The notes: generated from the sequence alone by a model not told the origin. A DNA stretch of 57,041 bases from an uncultured Actinomycetes bacterium (GCA_903842675.1 CAIMMQ010000101.1:1-57041), one strand, 5' to 3'. Positions 8,333-17,488 are shown, counted from the stretch's first letter. Program-made: numbers and translations.

Positions 8333-8896
8333 ATGCGTAAATCAAGGCATCTTGCGGCCGCTCTTGCGATTTTTATGATTCTTGCTCCAGCTGTCACGAC
8401 TGCCGCGCTAGCAAATAGCCTCACCGCAACATCACCAACAGCTGGCAGCGTTTTAAATGTTGCGCCAAATGCAATTTCGATGACGACGGCCAATCCACTT
8501 TTGGATCAAGGAAATTTAATAGTTGTAAATGACCCAAACGGCGTCGCCGTGGATGATGGGTCGATTTCAGTTACTGGAAATAACGCAGTCGTTGGCTTGA
8601 AGGCACTTACTGCCACTGGCGTTTACACCGTGAACTACACCTTGCTTGCCGCAAACGAAGCTCCAGTTGCTGGTTCATTTACTTTTCAATTCAATGCACC
8701 TTCGGTGGTATCGGCGCCTTCAACTCCTGCGGTTTCACCAAGCACATCTAAGAAGGCAGTTTCATCGCAGAGTACTAACTCTGGCGCAGATACATTTGTT
8801 TACGTTCTTTTGCTCCTTGCGTTTTTAGTCTTTGTTTTTCTAATTATTTATGCAAAGCAGACTTTCGGCGGCTCAAAAAAGCGAAGCCGTAATTAG
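8333..8896 (+). CDS. copC: CopC domain copper-binding protein
   Basis: The 187-residue protein has a signal peptide, a CopC-like beta-sandwich domain (about 30-125) that begins with TATSPTAGSVLNVAP, a linker rich in Ser/Pro/Thr, and a single C-terminal membrane helix with a basic tail. CopC proteins bind copper outside the membrane and usually act with CopD, which is the next gene. The usual leading His of the domain is replaced here (ANSLTATSP), so copper affinity may differ. Start at 8333 is chosen over a TTG at 8327 because GGGGG sits 6 nt upstream; a TATAAT at about 8302 could be the promoter. Confidence 0.75.
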   Translation: MRKSRHLAAALAIFMILAPAVTTAALANSLTATSPTAGSVLNVAPNAISMTTANPLLDQGNLIVVNDPNGVAVDDGSISVTGNNAVVGLKALTATGVYTVNYTLLAANEAPVAGSFTFQFNAPSVVSAPSTPAVSPSTSKKAVSSQSTNSGADTFVYVLLLLAFLVFVFLIIYAKQTFGGSKKRSRN

Positions 8897-8908
8897 AATC
8901 AAATAAGA

Positions 8909-10804
8909 ATGCGATTCCTCTTTGAAGTACACCCACCGCATGCCGTCGGCTATTTAAATGTACTAACACCCATAGTCAAGGATCTGCAATTAATTTCTGC
9001 CATAACCCTTATTGGTTTATTGCTGGCCATCTTTGCCTTTATAAAAGAAGATCACGCAAAACTATCGGCGGAGGCACTTCGTATCCGAGCACTCGCGCTG
9101 ATTGCAGCGGCAGTGTGGCTAGTTTCTACACTTGGTTCACTTTTCATTGAAATAGCGAACCTGCTCTCCACATCCCTTGTTGCGAGTTTTGATCCGGCTG
9201 TTATTAATTCATTCATTTCGCAGACTGCGCTAGGCAAAACCTATGCCATCGAGTTAGTCGCAGCAGTAATCGTATTTGCCGCATTGACTGGTATTAGAAA
9301 AACAACAGGCGCCTTTGCTGCGCTGGTAATTACTTTTATCGGGCTACTTGCTCCGATCTTCGAAGGCCATGCCAGCTCTCTTGGTAATCACGGTCTAGCA
9401 ATTGGCTCCATGCTTTTTCATGTCATCTTTATCAGCCTTTGGGTTGGCGGCGCTATCGGCTTAATCGCAATAAGTCCGCGGGAACGAGAGGAAGCAATCC
9501 CGCGATTTAGTGCACTCGCACTTTGGTCGGTAGTTGCGATTGCTTTAAGTGGCACCGCAAACGCTTGGACTCGTATGAATTTCGCAAGCGCGTGGAGTAC
9601 TCGGTATGGCGCAATAGTTTTACTTAAGATTTTCTTGACTATTATTTTGATATTTATTGGCTACCAACACCGAAAATTTATCGCTGCGAAAGTTGGCGTT
9701 ACTCAAAAGGTATTTCGCTTGTTATGCGGTGAAGTTTTGCTAATGATCACAGTTGTTTCTCTCGGCGGCTGGCTCTCCACCTCTGAGCACCCAGAAAATC
9801 CAAGTGATACCGGCGCTGTAAGTGCGGCTCAAACAATCACGGGCTTACCAATGCCTAAGCCACCAACACTGTCGCGAATTATCTGGGCGTATTCACCCGA
9901 TGGTTTCTTTTTAGGTTTATTGATCTTGGCCACGGCGCTTTATATAAAAGGCGTGCTTGTCTTAGCAAGGCGCGGTGATAAGTGGCCGGTTGGTCGCACT
10001 GTCGCATTTATTTGTGGCGTTGGTTCAGTTGATTTTGCAACAAGTGGTGGGCTCGGTCTTTACGCACACTTTGCTTTTTCTTTTCACATGATTGCGCACA
10101 TGATTTTAGGAATGATTGCACCGATCGGTTTTATTCTCTCGGCCCCAATCACACTCGCGCTTCGTACCCTGCCACAAGGCCGGAGCGATAATGAAAGAGG
10201 AATTCGTGGTCAACTAGTTGCACTTTTGAATTCGCGTTATATGAAAGTTCTTACCAACCCAATCGTGGCTCTCGCTATCTTTGATGGTTCGCTATTCCTT
10301 CTTTATATGACACCACTGTTTGGTGGTCTGATGCAGAACCATGCGGGTCATCTATTTATGAATATTCATTTTCTACTTGCCGGAGCGCTCTTCTTCCATG
10401 TGATTGTTGGAATTGATCCAAATCCGCAAAAGGTTCCACATATAGTTCGAATAATTATCTTGTTTGCCGCGATGAGTATTCATGCCTTCTTCTCGATTGC
10501 TCTCCTTTCAGCAACAACCCTTCTAGATGGCGGGTACTTTGCGAGTTTGCATCGACCTTGGCTTAGCGATCTATTGGTTGATCAACATACTGGTGGCGCA
10601 GTTGGTTGGGCTATGGGTGAAATTCCAATATTGATCGCACTTGTTGCAACCTTCATTCAATGGGTCCGAGAAGATAAGAAGGAAACCAAACGTATCGATC
10701 GGGCTGAGGATCGCGCAGCTGCAATGGGCGCCGATGATGAACTGGCAAAGTACAACAAGTATTTGGCCGAATTAGCGCAGCGCGATAAAGGTATTGAAAG
10801 CTAG
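8909..10804 (+). CDS. CopD / CtaG fusion: copper transport and cytochrome oxidase assembly membrane protein
   Basis: This 631-residue polytopic protein joins two known modules. The N-terminal half (about 1-290) resembles CopD, with helices carrying EGHASSLGNHGLAIGSMLFHV. The C-terminal half (about 320-600) resembles CtaG of caa3-type oxidase assembly, with HFAFSFHMIAHMILGMIAPIGF and repeated His residues in helices. Such fusions are common in Actinobacteria and are thought to deliver copper for cytochrome c oxidase. The gene follows copC by 12 bp, so both are probably one transcript. The charged C-terminal tail is cytoplasmic. It overlaps the convergent cyclo-ligase gene by 4 bp. Confidence 0.88.
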   Translation: MRFLFEVHPPHAVGYLNVLTPIVKDLQLISAITLIGLLLAIFAFIKEDHAKLSAEALRIRALALIAAAVWLVSTLGSLFIEIANLLSTSLVASFDPAVINSFISQTALGKTYAIELVAAVIVFAALTGIRKTTGAFAALVITFIGLLAPIFEGHASSLGNHGLAIGSMLFHVIFISLWVGGAIGLIAISPREREEAIPRFSALALWSVVAIALSGTANAWTRMNFASAWSTRYGAIVLLKIFLTIILIFIGYQHRKFIAAKVGVTQKVFRLLCGEVLLMITVVSLGGWLSTSEHPENPSDTGAVSAAQTITGLPMPKPPTLSRIIWAYSPDGFFLGLLILATALYIKGVLVLARRGDKWPVGRTVAFICGVGSVDFATSGGLGLYAHFAFSFHMIAHMILGMIAPIGFILSAPITLALRTLPQGRSDNERGIRGQLVALLNSRYMKVLTNPIVALAIFDGSLFLLYMTPLFGGLMQNHAGHLFMNIHFLLAGALFFHVIVGIDPNPQKVPHIVRIIILFAAMSIHAFFSIALLSATTLLDGGYFASLHRPWLSDLLVDQHTGGAVGWAMGEIPILIALVATFIQWVREDKKETKRIDRAEDRAAAMGADDELAKYNKYLAELAQRDKGIES

Positions 10805-11346
10805 TTAGCTTTTGGAAATCTAATAATTAAATCAGGCGTTGCAACGGCAGATAACTTCACATCATGTGGCTCAACTGGCATTGGCTCCGGTGTTAATTCA
10901 CCGGCATATATCAATCCAATCGTCCAAGCGTTTAAACCTTTGAGGGCACGGTCATAGGAACCACCGCCCTGACCCAAGCGATAGCCATCTTGGTTAACGT
11001 GTAGGGAGGGAACAATCACAATATCTAATTCACTGGGTGAAATAGCAACGCCAATTGGCTCCATAATTTTTCCGGACTTACGAAGTGATTCTTTTGAACC
11101 ATCCCAAAGAACCCATTCCAAGTCGTGATCTTTCAAAACTCGTGGCAATGCAACGCTAAATCCGCGAGCGATTAACTGTGCATTCAAATCTTGGGTTTGT
11201 GGTTCCTCGTTATAGGAATGATAGGTAGCAATCGTTTTTGCGGAAATGAATTCAGTTGAATTAAGAATGTGGATCCAGGATTCAACATGATCTTTTAACG
11301 AACGCTCTGACCGATAGCGATCGCGTAATTTCTGCTTAATATCCAC
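10801..11346 (-). CDS. 5-formyltetrahydrofolate cyclo-ligase
   Basis: The 181-residue protein carries the family's ATP/folate site GQGGGSYDRAL near residue 126 and the preceding PSLHVNQDGYRLG. The enzyme converts 5-formyl-THF to 5,10-methenyl-THF with ATP. The start is a GTG with a TACAGT box 6 nt upstream and no ribosome-binding site. It is divergent from the gephyrin-like gene with only 33 bp between, so the two -10 elements lie side by side. In many actinobacteria galU sits in this place; none is present here. Confidence 0.93.
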   Translation of the reverse strand: MDIKQKLRDRYRSERSLKDHVESWIHILNSTEFISAKTIATYHSYNEEPQTQDLNAQLIARGFSVALPRVLKDHDLEWVLWDGSKESLRKSGKIMEPIGVAISPSELDIVIVPSLHVNQDGYRLGQGGGSYDRALKGLNAWTIGLIYAGELTPEPMPVEPHDVKLSAVATPDLIIRFPKAN

Positions 11347-11352
11347 GGAAAT

Positions 11353-11358
11353 ACTGTA
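11353..11358 (-). promoter_or_regulatory. -10 box for leaderless cyclo-ligase gene
   Basis: TACAGT on the minus strand lies 6 nt before the GTG at 11346. Confidence 0.4.
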
Positions 11359-11367
11359 TGTAAGAAG

Positions 11368-11373
11368 TAAGGT
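11368..11373 (+). promoter_or_regulatory. -10 box for leaderless gephyrin-like gene
   Basis: TAAGGT lies 6 nt before the ATG at 11380, 9 bp from the divergent -10 box of the cyclo-ligase gene. Confidence 0.4.
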
Positions 11374-11379
11374 TTAGTC

Positions 11380-12297
11380 ATGGAGCAACAGCTAGGCGTC
11401 GATGAGTTTCTCGCCCTACTGCTGCGCCTTGCAGCGCCCCTTGCAGCGCTAGATATGCCTCTTTTAGATGCGCATGGCGCAACATTGGCCGAAGATATTT
11501 ATGCTGGTGAGCGACTGGTACTTAAAGGTGGAACTCGAATTCGCTCAACTCAAATTGGGCTAGCGGCATCGATTGGATTAAATCACCTGCCAACTTTGCC
11601 ACACCCCCGAGTTGTAGTTATCTCTGCCGGCGATGATTTAGTAGAACCAGGACAGCGCCTTGCTGATCTTGACGACGAATTCGAATCAAATTCTTGGATG
11701 CTAACAACTTCAGTCCGCGAAGCCGGCGCAACTGGATTTCGAGTTCACACAATTGCTGAAAATCATCAGCAACTAAAAGAGATAATTGAAGATCAACTAG
11801 TGCGCGCGGATTTGCTTGTAATCAGCGGGGAGAGCCACGACGAATCTTTCGATTTAATTACGTCGGTATTGCGCGAACTCGGCGATGTTCATTCAGTACG
11901 CCCGAAGATGAGTGAGAGTGGGCTGCACAATTTTGGCTTGATTGGGCCAGACCGTACGCCTGTTATAACTCTTCCAGGTGATCCAATCGTGACAGCAATT
12001 GCAGCAGAAATTTTTGTTCGGCCAATGATTCGTACCATGTTAGGTGCTGCCAATATTTATCGAAATGAAGTTAAAGCCAAATTAACTTCAGCAATTGTTT
12101 CACCGGTAGGCGAGCGGTCATTTATCCGCGCGACGCTTTCCAACGAGGCAGGCGTAAGTGCGACCCCACTACCTGACCAAAATAATTTAACTTCGTTATC
12201 AGAGGCGCAAGCTTTCATCATTGTTCCCGAAGATGTATCTGGGTATAAGGCAGGTTCACTTGTAGATGTAATGCTGCTAGAACGGAGCAACAATTAA
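11380..12297 (+). CDS. glp: Gephyrin/MoeA-like protein (Glp), shortened and with degenerate active-site motifs
   Basis: The 305-residue product aligns with MoeA/gephyrin but is about 100 residues short. After the first helix and ATLAEDIYAGERLVLKGG it jumps to the MogA-like domain, so the domain II region with the usual MDGYA motif is missing. In the MogA-like domain (about 70-215) the TSGGVSVGxxD loop is altered to VISGESHDESFD and the PGKP motif is absent; LPGDP remains where LPGNP is normal. The C-terminal domain IV is present. A scaffold rather than an enzyme is therefore likely. The neighbours rimJ and a GlpR-like gene match the actinobacterial Glp-GlpR divisome locus. Overlaps nothing; the next gene starts immediately after the stop. 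Confidence 0.75.
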   Translation: MEQQLGVDEFLALLLRLAAPLAALDMPLLDAHGATLAEDIYAGERLVLKGGTRIRSTQIGLAASIGLNHLPTLPHPRVVVISAGDDLVEPGQRLADLDDEFESNSWMLTTSVREAGATGFRVHTIAENHQQLKEIIEDQLVRADLLVISGESHDESFDLITSVLRELGDVHSVRPKMSESGLHNFGLIGPDRTPVITLPGDPIVTAIAAEIFVRPMIRTMLGAANIYRNEVKAKLTSAIVSPVGERSFIRATLSNEAGVSATPLPDQNNLTSLSEAQAFIIVPEDVSGYKAGSLVDVMLLERSNN

Positions 12298-12897
12298 GTG
12301 GCCGGCCAGTTTTTTGGTGGGGCACGAGTTAAATGGCCGATCCGATTGCGCGATAAAGAGTTATTACTTCGCCCACTTCGCTATCGGGATAAAAAAGTTT
12401 GGGACTCGGTTCGCTTAATAAATCGGGAATGGCTCGCGCCTTGGGAGGCGACCCGACCAGAGATCGAGGCAAATTATCCGCTACCTTCTTATTTCGAAAT
12501 GGTCCGGGCGCACAGCCGCGACGGCAAAGGGTTGTATTCAATCTCGCTAGGAATTTGGATCCTAGAAGATGGCGGCGAGCGACTTATCGGCCAGATAACA
12601 ATGGGCGGTATTGTCTTTGGCGCGATGCGCGGTGCCCATATTGGTTATTGGCTCGATCAAAATTATGTTAATCGCGGTTTAACAACTCGGGCTGTTTCTT
12701 TGCTGACTGGCTTTGCTTTTAGCGAACTTTCGCTCCATCGAGTCGAGATCAATTTGCGTCCAGAAAATGTCGCATCAAAGCGGGTCGCCGAGAAATGCGG
12801 TTATGTTTTTGAAGGAATTCGCCCGAATTATTTGCATATTGATGGGGCCTGGCGGGATCACGTGACCTATGTAAAAGAGAATCCAACAATCCGATAG
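12298..12897 (+). CDS. rimJ: RimJ/RimL-type GNAT N-acetyltransferase
   Basis: The 199-residue protein shows the GNAT fold of ribosomal-protein or general protein N-terminal acetyltransferases: RLRDKELLLRPLRYRDKKVW at the start, IGYWLDQNYVNRGLTTRAV as the acetyl-CoA-binding region (about 118-137), and ENVASKRVAEKCGYVFEG near the end. It transfers acetyl from acetyl-CoA to an amino group; the target is not defined. The start is a GTG directly after the Glp stop codon. Position between Glp and GlpR is the same as in many actinobacteria. Confidence 0.88.
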   Translation: MAGQFFGGARVKWPIRLRDKELLLRPLRYRDKKVWDSVRLINREWLAPWEATRPEIEANYPLPSYFEMVRAHSRDGKGLYSISLGIWILEDGGERLIGQITMGGIVFGAMRGAHIGYWLDQNYVNRGLTTRAVSLLTGFAFSELSLHRVEINLRPENVASKRVAEKCGYVFEGIRPNYLHIDGAWRDHVTYVKENPTIR

Positions 12898-12958
12898 AAA
12901 TTGGACATACCGCCTAAATCCCCAAGTTTGAGGCGAACTGGATTTATCGTTAAGCCCT

Positions 12959-13714
12959 ATGGCCTCCGGTTTTATCTACCTAATTATCCTCGGGATGTGG
13001 ATGGCCTATTTTCTACCCCGTTGGGTTACCAGTCATGATCAAGCCTCAGGTAAATCTGCCGAACGTTACAAGAGCGCAATGCGAGTAGTTGGCGAAGCGC
13101 CAACCAATGTCGAAGACGTTGCGGAAAAAGTTGCACCAACAAAGAAGCAAAATACTTTTTTAGTTAGAAGAATTGTTTTTGCATCACTCGCCGTTTTACT
13201 TCTGGTTGTCGGAGCCGGTTCGTCAATTGGATTCTTTTCCCCAATCGTCGAGCTACTTCCACTCAGTGCTTCACTAATTTATTTGATACATGTTCGTAGA
13301 CAAGTAGTTGCTTCACAGATTAAGGCAAGGAGAGTTAAGGCATTTGAAAAAATAACTGCTGCTGAAATTATTACTGAACCAATTGAACGAATTTCTTTTT
13401 CATCTGGAATTGATTTTGCCGTAGAGAATAAGGAACATTGGATTCCACTTGCCGAACGAAGTGATACAGCTGGCGTTGTTGTAATTCCGCGCGAGAGCAG
13501 CGGTTGGCAACCAACTAAAGTTCCGCAACCAACTTATGTCAACGCTCCAAAAGCCGTTCCGGCGAAAAGAATTATTGATCTCACCGTTCCTGGTGCGTGG
13601 TCAGCCGAACAAAAGGCACTTACTGAATCGGTTATACCAACGCGCGATGAGCTATTTGATCAGGTCTTGGCCGAAGAAGCGGCTGTACAGCGGTACGGCG
13701 TAGTTAACGAATAG
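12959..13714 (+). CDS. GlpR/SepX-like membrane protein (probable divisome component)
   Basis: The 251-residue protein has an N-terminal membrane segment (FIYLIILGMWMAYFLPRWV, about 4-22), a polar segment, then a helical hairpin of two membrane segments (about 72-106), and a long cytoplasmic tail. Topology, the MAYFLPRW motif and position downstream of the gephyrin-like gene and rimJ match the actinobacterial GlpR (Rv0996-like) and SepX proteins. From memory, those act with FtsZ and Glp at the division site and cell pole. The functional assignment is inference from synteny and topology. A TATCGT sequence lies 8 nt upstream of the ATG; there is no clear ribosome-binding site. Confidence 0.65.
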   Translation: MASGFIYLIILGMWMAYFLPRWVTSHDQASGKSAERYKSAMRVVGEAPTNVEDVAEKVAPTKKQNTFLVRRIVFASLAVLLLVVGAGSSIGFFSPIVELLPLSASLIYLIHVRRQVVASQIKARRVKAFEKITAAEIITEPIERISFSSGIDFAVENKEHWIPLAERSDTAGVVVIPRESSGWQPTKVPQPTYVNAPKAVPAKRIIDLTVPGAWSAEQKALTESVIPTRDELFDQVLAEEAAVQRYGVVNE

Positions 13715-13716
13715 TT

Positions 13717-15039
13717 TTAAATCCAAGACCCGAACCACATTCGGTCTTGCCATGAGTTATGGGCTATTGGCGTGCCAAGGTATAACGGCAAGAAATAAAG
13801 GAAATTGATTAAGAATACGAGCCCAATCCCAATCGCAATATTTTTACGAGCACGCAATTGATTTTCATCGCGCGCCGAATTCAAAAACTTTGCTAAAACA
13901 TAGATAAGAGTCATGAGTAAGAACGGCTCAAAAGCGATGGTGTAAAACGAGAACATAGTCCGCTTTTGAAAGGCGAACCATGGCAAATAACCGGCGCCAA
14001 CTGCAGTCAAAAGTAAACCGCTGATGCGATCTCGATGACTGATCCAATAACCAAAAGTCACAAGTAAAGCCAACGTCGCGCTCCACCAAAGTATTGGCGT
14101 TCCAAGTGCAATAACTTCTTGCGCGCAACTTGCTGAGCCACAATTTTTTGGTGAGGTATAAAAGAATGAAGTTGGCCTGCCCAGAATTAACCAACTCCAA
14201 GGATTGGCCGAGTAGGGATGTTTTTCAACTAGGTGGGCGTGGAAGTTGAGAATCTCTGCGTGGTAATGCCAAAGATTTCGCCAAACGTTGTGCGACCAGT
14301 TTCGATCCCAACCAGTTTTAGTAACGATCCAGCCTACCCAAGATGCGACGTATAGAAAAACTGGAATGAGAAAGAATTGCAAGAATCGTTTTGGCAGGTC
14401 GCCACGAACTACATCAAAAACTGGTTCTTCAGCGCCCAGGTGGCGCTTGCGGTTGTAATCTAAAATCAAAACAAATATTGCGAATGCAACAATAAAATAA
14501 AGCCCACTCCATTTGGTTCCAACAGCGAGCCCAAGTGCGATTGACGCCAGCCAATACCTATTAAATAAAATTGCCAAAACTGCGCACTGAATGAAGAAGG
14601 CTAAAAAGATATCTAGCAGCGCCGTTCTAGACATTACTAGGTGAAGCCCATCAACAGTTATAACGGCTGCGGCAGCCGCACTCAAGAAACTATTCCCAAA
14701 GAGTTTGCGTGCGGTTAAATACATCAGAAGTATTGAGAGCGAGCCAATAATGGCACCGCTAAAACGCCAACCAAATTCGTGATACCCGAAGAGCTTTATT
14801 CCAATTGAAATTAGCCACTTGCCCACAGGTGGGTGCACAATGAATTCAGCGGTGTGTGTTTTTGGATCAATTTCAACACCATGAAGTAAGAGTGAGTGAG
14901 CATTCTTTGCGTAATAAACCTCATCGAAGATAAATCCTTTTGGCGAGCCCAGGTTCCAAAGGCGAAGAAGTAAACCAAAGGCGGCAAAGCCAAGAGCGGT
15001 GGCCCAATCACGATTGATTCGCTCGCGCAGGTCTGTCAT
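13717..15039 (-). CDS. pmt: Protein O-mannosyltransferase (GT39 family)
   Basis: The 440-residue polytopic glycosyltransferase has the Asp-Glu pair D39-E40 in the first extracellular loop (FIFDEVYYAKNA), required for catalysis in PMT enzymes, plus HPPVGKWLISIGIKLFGY. About ten to eleven membrane helices follow. Actinobacterial PMTs move mannose from polyprenyl-phosphate mannose to Ser/Thr of exported proteins. The lipid carrier would be made by a cis-prenyltransferase such as the one at 53.3 kb. It is divergent from rsmI, and its ATG has a TAGGCT box 6 nt upstream. Confidence 0.9.
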   Translation of the reverse strand: MTDLRERINRDWATALGFAAFGLLLRLWNLGSPKGFIFDEVYYAKNAHSLLLHGVEIDPKTHTAEFIVHPPVGKWLISIGIKLFGYHEFGWRFSGAIIGSLSILLMYLTARKLFGNSFLSAAAAAVITVDGLHLVMSRTALLDIFLAFFIQCAVLAILFNRYWLASIALGLAVGTKWSGLYFIVAFAIFVLILDYNRKRHLGAEEPVFDVVRGDLPKRFLQFFLIPVFLYVASWVGWIVTKTGWDRNWSHNVWRNLWHYHAEILNFHAHLVEKHPYSANPWSWLILGRPTSFFYTSPKNCGSASCAQEVIALGTPILWWSATLALLVTFGYWISHRDRISGLLLTAVGAGYLPWFAFQKRTMFSFYTIAFEPFLLMTLIYVLAKFLNSARDENQLRARKNIAIGIGLVFLINFLYFLPLYLGTPIAHNSWQDRMWFGSWI

Positions 15040-15045
15040 AGGTGA

Positions 15046-15051
15046 AGCCTA
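15046..15051 (-). promoter_or_regulatory. -10 box for leaderless pmt
   Basis: TAGGCT on the minus strand lies 6 nt before the ATG at 15039. Confidence 0.4.
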
Positions 15052-15055
15052 AACC

Positions 15056-15064
15056 TGCGAGAAT
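15056..15064 (+). promoter_or_regulatory. Extended -10 box for rsmI operon
   Basis: TGC followed by GAGAAT lies 6 nt before the ATG at 15071. The hexamer is a poor match, but the TGN extension and spacing fit the leaderless pattern of this window. Confidence 0.3.
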
Positions 15065-15070
15065 TGCCCA

Positions 15071-15913
15071 ATGCTCGTTCTAGCTGCGATTCCATTAGGC
15101 AATCCTAAGGATGCCTCACGCAACCTTGGTGAAGCGATTGCCGCTGCGAAATTTATCGCGGCCGAAGACTCTAGGAAATTCTCCAGACTTTGTAGTGATC
15201 TAAATGTTAAACATTCGGCAAAGGTCATCTCGTTCTTTGAAGGCAATGAAACGGAACGAATCGGCGAATTACTCGAGATATTAAGCAGCGGCGCTGACCT
15301 ATTAGTTGTGACCGATGCTGGAATGCCCGGCATAAGTGATCCGGGATATCGATTGGTTCGCGCAGCTATCGATGCAGATATTCAAGTGAAAGTTCTTCCT
15401 GGGCCAAGTGCGGTTACAACGGCCTTGGTACTTTCTGGACTTCCTTGTGATCGTTTCTGCTTTGAAGGTTTTCCGCCACGTACAAGTGGAACGCGGCAGG
15501 CTTGGTTTGAAGCACTTGCCCAAGAAACTCGAACAATAATTTTCTTTGAAGCCCCACATCGCTTACTTGAATCACTTGCAGATGCCCAGGTGATTCTTGG
15601 TGCAAATCGGAGAGCGGCTATCTGTCGCGAGATGACTAAAACTTATGAAGAGATAATTCGGGGCGACTTATCCGAACTTCATAACTGGGCTTCCACAAAT
15701 GAAATTTTGGGCGAGATAACAATGGTCATTGCGGGTTATGACCAATCAACGAAGACCTTTGAAACCTCAGATCTGATCGCAGAAGTTCTAAAACAAGAGA
15801 GCGCTGGGATCTCCCGAAAAGATGCAATCGCAGAGGTTGCAAGAGCAAGCGGCATCAGCAAGCGAACCGTATTTGATGCGATGGTCACTCATAAATCAGG
15901 CGATAAGATATGA
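15071..15913 (+). CDS. rsmI: 16S rRNA (cytidine1402-2'-O)-methyltransferase
   Basis: The 280-residue SAM-dependent enzyme has ATPLGN-type start (AAIPLGNPKDAS), the AEDSRKFSRL segment, TDAGMPGISDPGYRLV and LPGPSAVTTALVLSGLP. All are hallmark segments of the tetrapyrrole-methylase-like RsmI fold. It 2'-O-methylates C1402 of 16S rRNA in the decoding centre. It is the first gene of a run with metG, tatD, rsmA and ispE. Its stop overlaps the metG start by 4 bp. Confidence 0.95.
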   Translation: MLVLAAIPLGNPKDASRNLGEAIAAAKFIAAEDSRKFSRLCSDLNVKHSAKVISFFEGNETERIGELLEILSSGADLLVVTDAGMPGISDPGYRLVRAAIDADIQVKVLPGPSAVTTALVLSGLPCDRFCFEGFPPRTSGTRQAWFEALAQETRTIIFFEAPHRLLESLADAQVILGANRRAAICREMTKTYEEIIRGDLSELHNWASTNEILGEITMVIAGYDQSTKTFETSDLIAEVLKQESAGISRKDAIAEVARASGISKRTVFDAMVTHKSGDKI

Positions 15914-17484
15914 CAATGAGCGGCGCGAAATCTTTCTACTTAACTACGCCCATTTACTATGTAAATGATGCCCCGCATATTGGTCATGCTTACACGACTG
16001 TTGCTGGTGATGTTTTAACGCGCTGGCACAGGCAACGCGGTGAAAACGTCTGGTTCTTAACAGGCACCGACGAGCATGGCGAGAAAGTTATGAATACCGC
16101 GAAGGCTAATAACACTTCGCCGCAAGATTGGTGTGATCGTTTAGTAACCGATGCTTGGAAGCCCAATTGGAAAGCGTTAAATATTGCTAATGATGATTTT
16201 ATTCGCACAACGGAACCGCGCCATGAAGAGCGGGTACAACGTTTTCTGCAAGGTTTAAAGGATTCTGGCCATATCTATCTTGGAAAATATGAAGGCCCAT
16301 ATTGCATCGGTTGCGAAGAATTTAAGCTGCCAGCAGATTTAGATGAGGGCAAATGTGTAATTCATGGTCGACCAGTAGAGATGTTAAGTGAAGAGAACTG
16401 GTTCTTTAAACTCTCTGCTTTTGTTCCAGCACTTATCGAGCATTACAAGAAACATCCAGAAGCTTGTGAGCCAACGAGCGCCCGAAATGAAGTTTTAGCA
16501 TTCCTCGAAGGTGGCGTTACGGATCTTTCTATCTCGCGTTCGACTTTTGACTGGGGAATTCCAGTTCCCTGGGATACCAAGCAAGTTGTCTACGTTTGGT
16601 TTGATGCACTTCTAAATTACGCAACCGCAGTTGGACTTGGTGATGATCCGGCTTCAGAAGGCGGCAGGAAATTTGCGCAAACTTGGCCAGCAGATGTTCA
16701 CCTAGTTGGAAAAGATATTTTGCGTTTCCACGCCGTTATTTGGCCGGCCATGTTGATGGCGGCAAATCTTCCAGTACCAGGCAAAGTATTTGCTCATGGT
16801 TGGTTACTTGTTGCTGGCGAAAAAATGAGTAAGAGCAAACTCACCGGAATCGCACCAAGTGACATTACAGATCACTTTGGTGTGGATGCTTTCCGCTACT
16901 ACTTCTTGCGGGCAATTCCATTTGGTTCAGATGGCTCATTCTCTTGGGAAGATATGTCAGCGCGTTACACAAGTGAACTGGCAAATGACTTTGGCAACCT
17001 GGCTTCGCGCTTGATAGCCATGATCGAAAAGTATTGTGATGGAGTTATTCCAGCAGTAGCAAAAGATGATGCGCTTGCTGCAGTGCTAGCCGAAACCGTT
17101 GCAACCGCAGACAAAGCAATGATTGCCCTCGATTTCCAAGGTGGCATCAATTCAATTATGGATTTTTGTAAGCGAGTAAATGGTTTTGTTACTGAAAAAG
17201 AACCTTGGGTTGTTGCGAAGGAGGTCGCTCGCCAAGCCGAGTTAATGGCGATCTTGTATAACACTGCGGATGCAATTCGCGCACTTGCAGTATTGCTTCA
17301 TCCAGTTATGCCAGCCACTTGTGAAGTTTTATGGAGCTCCCTTGGTGCGGATAAAACTCTTGGTGCGATTGGCGATCAAAGAATTGCGGATGTTTCTAAC
17401 TGGGGCCAACTTCCAAGTGGCAGCAGAGTTGTAAAAGGTGCGGTCTTGTTCCCACGACTTGAAGAAAAAGAAGTAGCAAAGTAA
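15910..17484 (+). CDS. metG: Methionyl-tRNA synthetase
   Basis: The 524-residue class I synthetase charges tRNA-Met. It has the HIGH-type motif (PHIGHAYTT, about 22-30), a zinc-knuckle insert with Cys residues (YCIGCEEF...GKCVIHG), the WFDALLNY substrate segment, and KMSKS at about 305-309. There is no C-terminal tRNA-binding appendix, which is usual for the shorter bacterial forms. It overlaps rsmI by 4 bp; a second ATG two codons in is an alternative start. Confidence 0.97.
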   Translation: MTMSGAKSFYLTTPIYYVNDAPHIGHAYTTVAGDVLTRWHRQRGENVWFLTGTDEHGEKVMNTAKANNTSPQDWCDRLVTDAWKPNWKALNIANDDFIRTTEPRHEERVQRFLQGLKDSGHIYLGKYEGPYCIGCEEFKLPADLDEGKCVIHGRPVEMLSEENWFFKLSAFVPALIEHYKKHPEACEPTSARNEVLAFLEGGVTDLSISRSTFDWGIPVPWDTKQVVYVWFDALLNYATAVGLGDDPASEGGRKFAQTWPADVHLVGKDILRFHAVIWPAMLMAANLPVPGKVFAHGWLLVAGEKMSKSKLTGIAPSDITDHFGVDAFRYYFLRAIPFGSDGSFSWEDMSARYTSELANDFGNLASRLIAMIEKYCDGVIPAVAKDDALAAVLAETVATADKAMIALDFQGGINSIMDFCKRVNGFVTEKEPWVVAKEVARQAELMAILYNTADAIRALAVLLHPVMPATCEVLWSSLGADKTLGAIGDQRIADVSNWGQLPSGSRVVKGAVLFPRLEEKEVAK

Positions 17485-17488
17485 AAAT

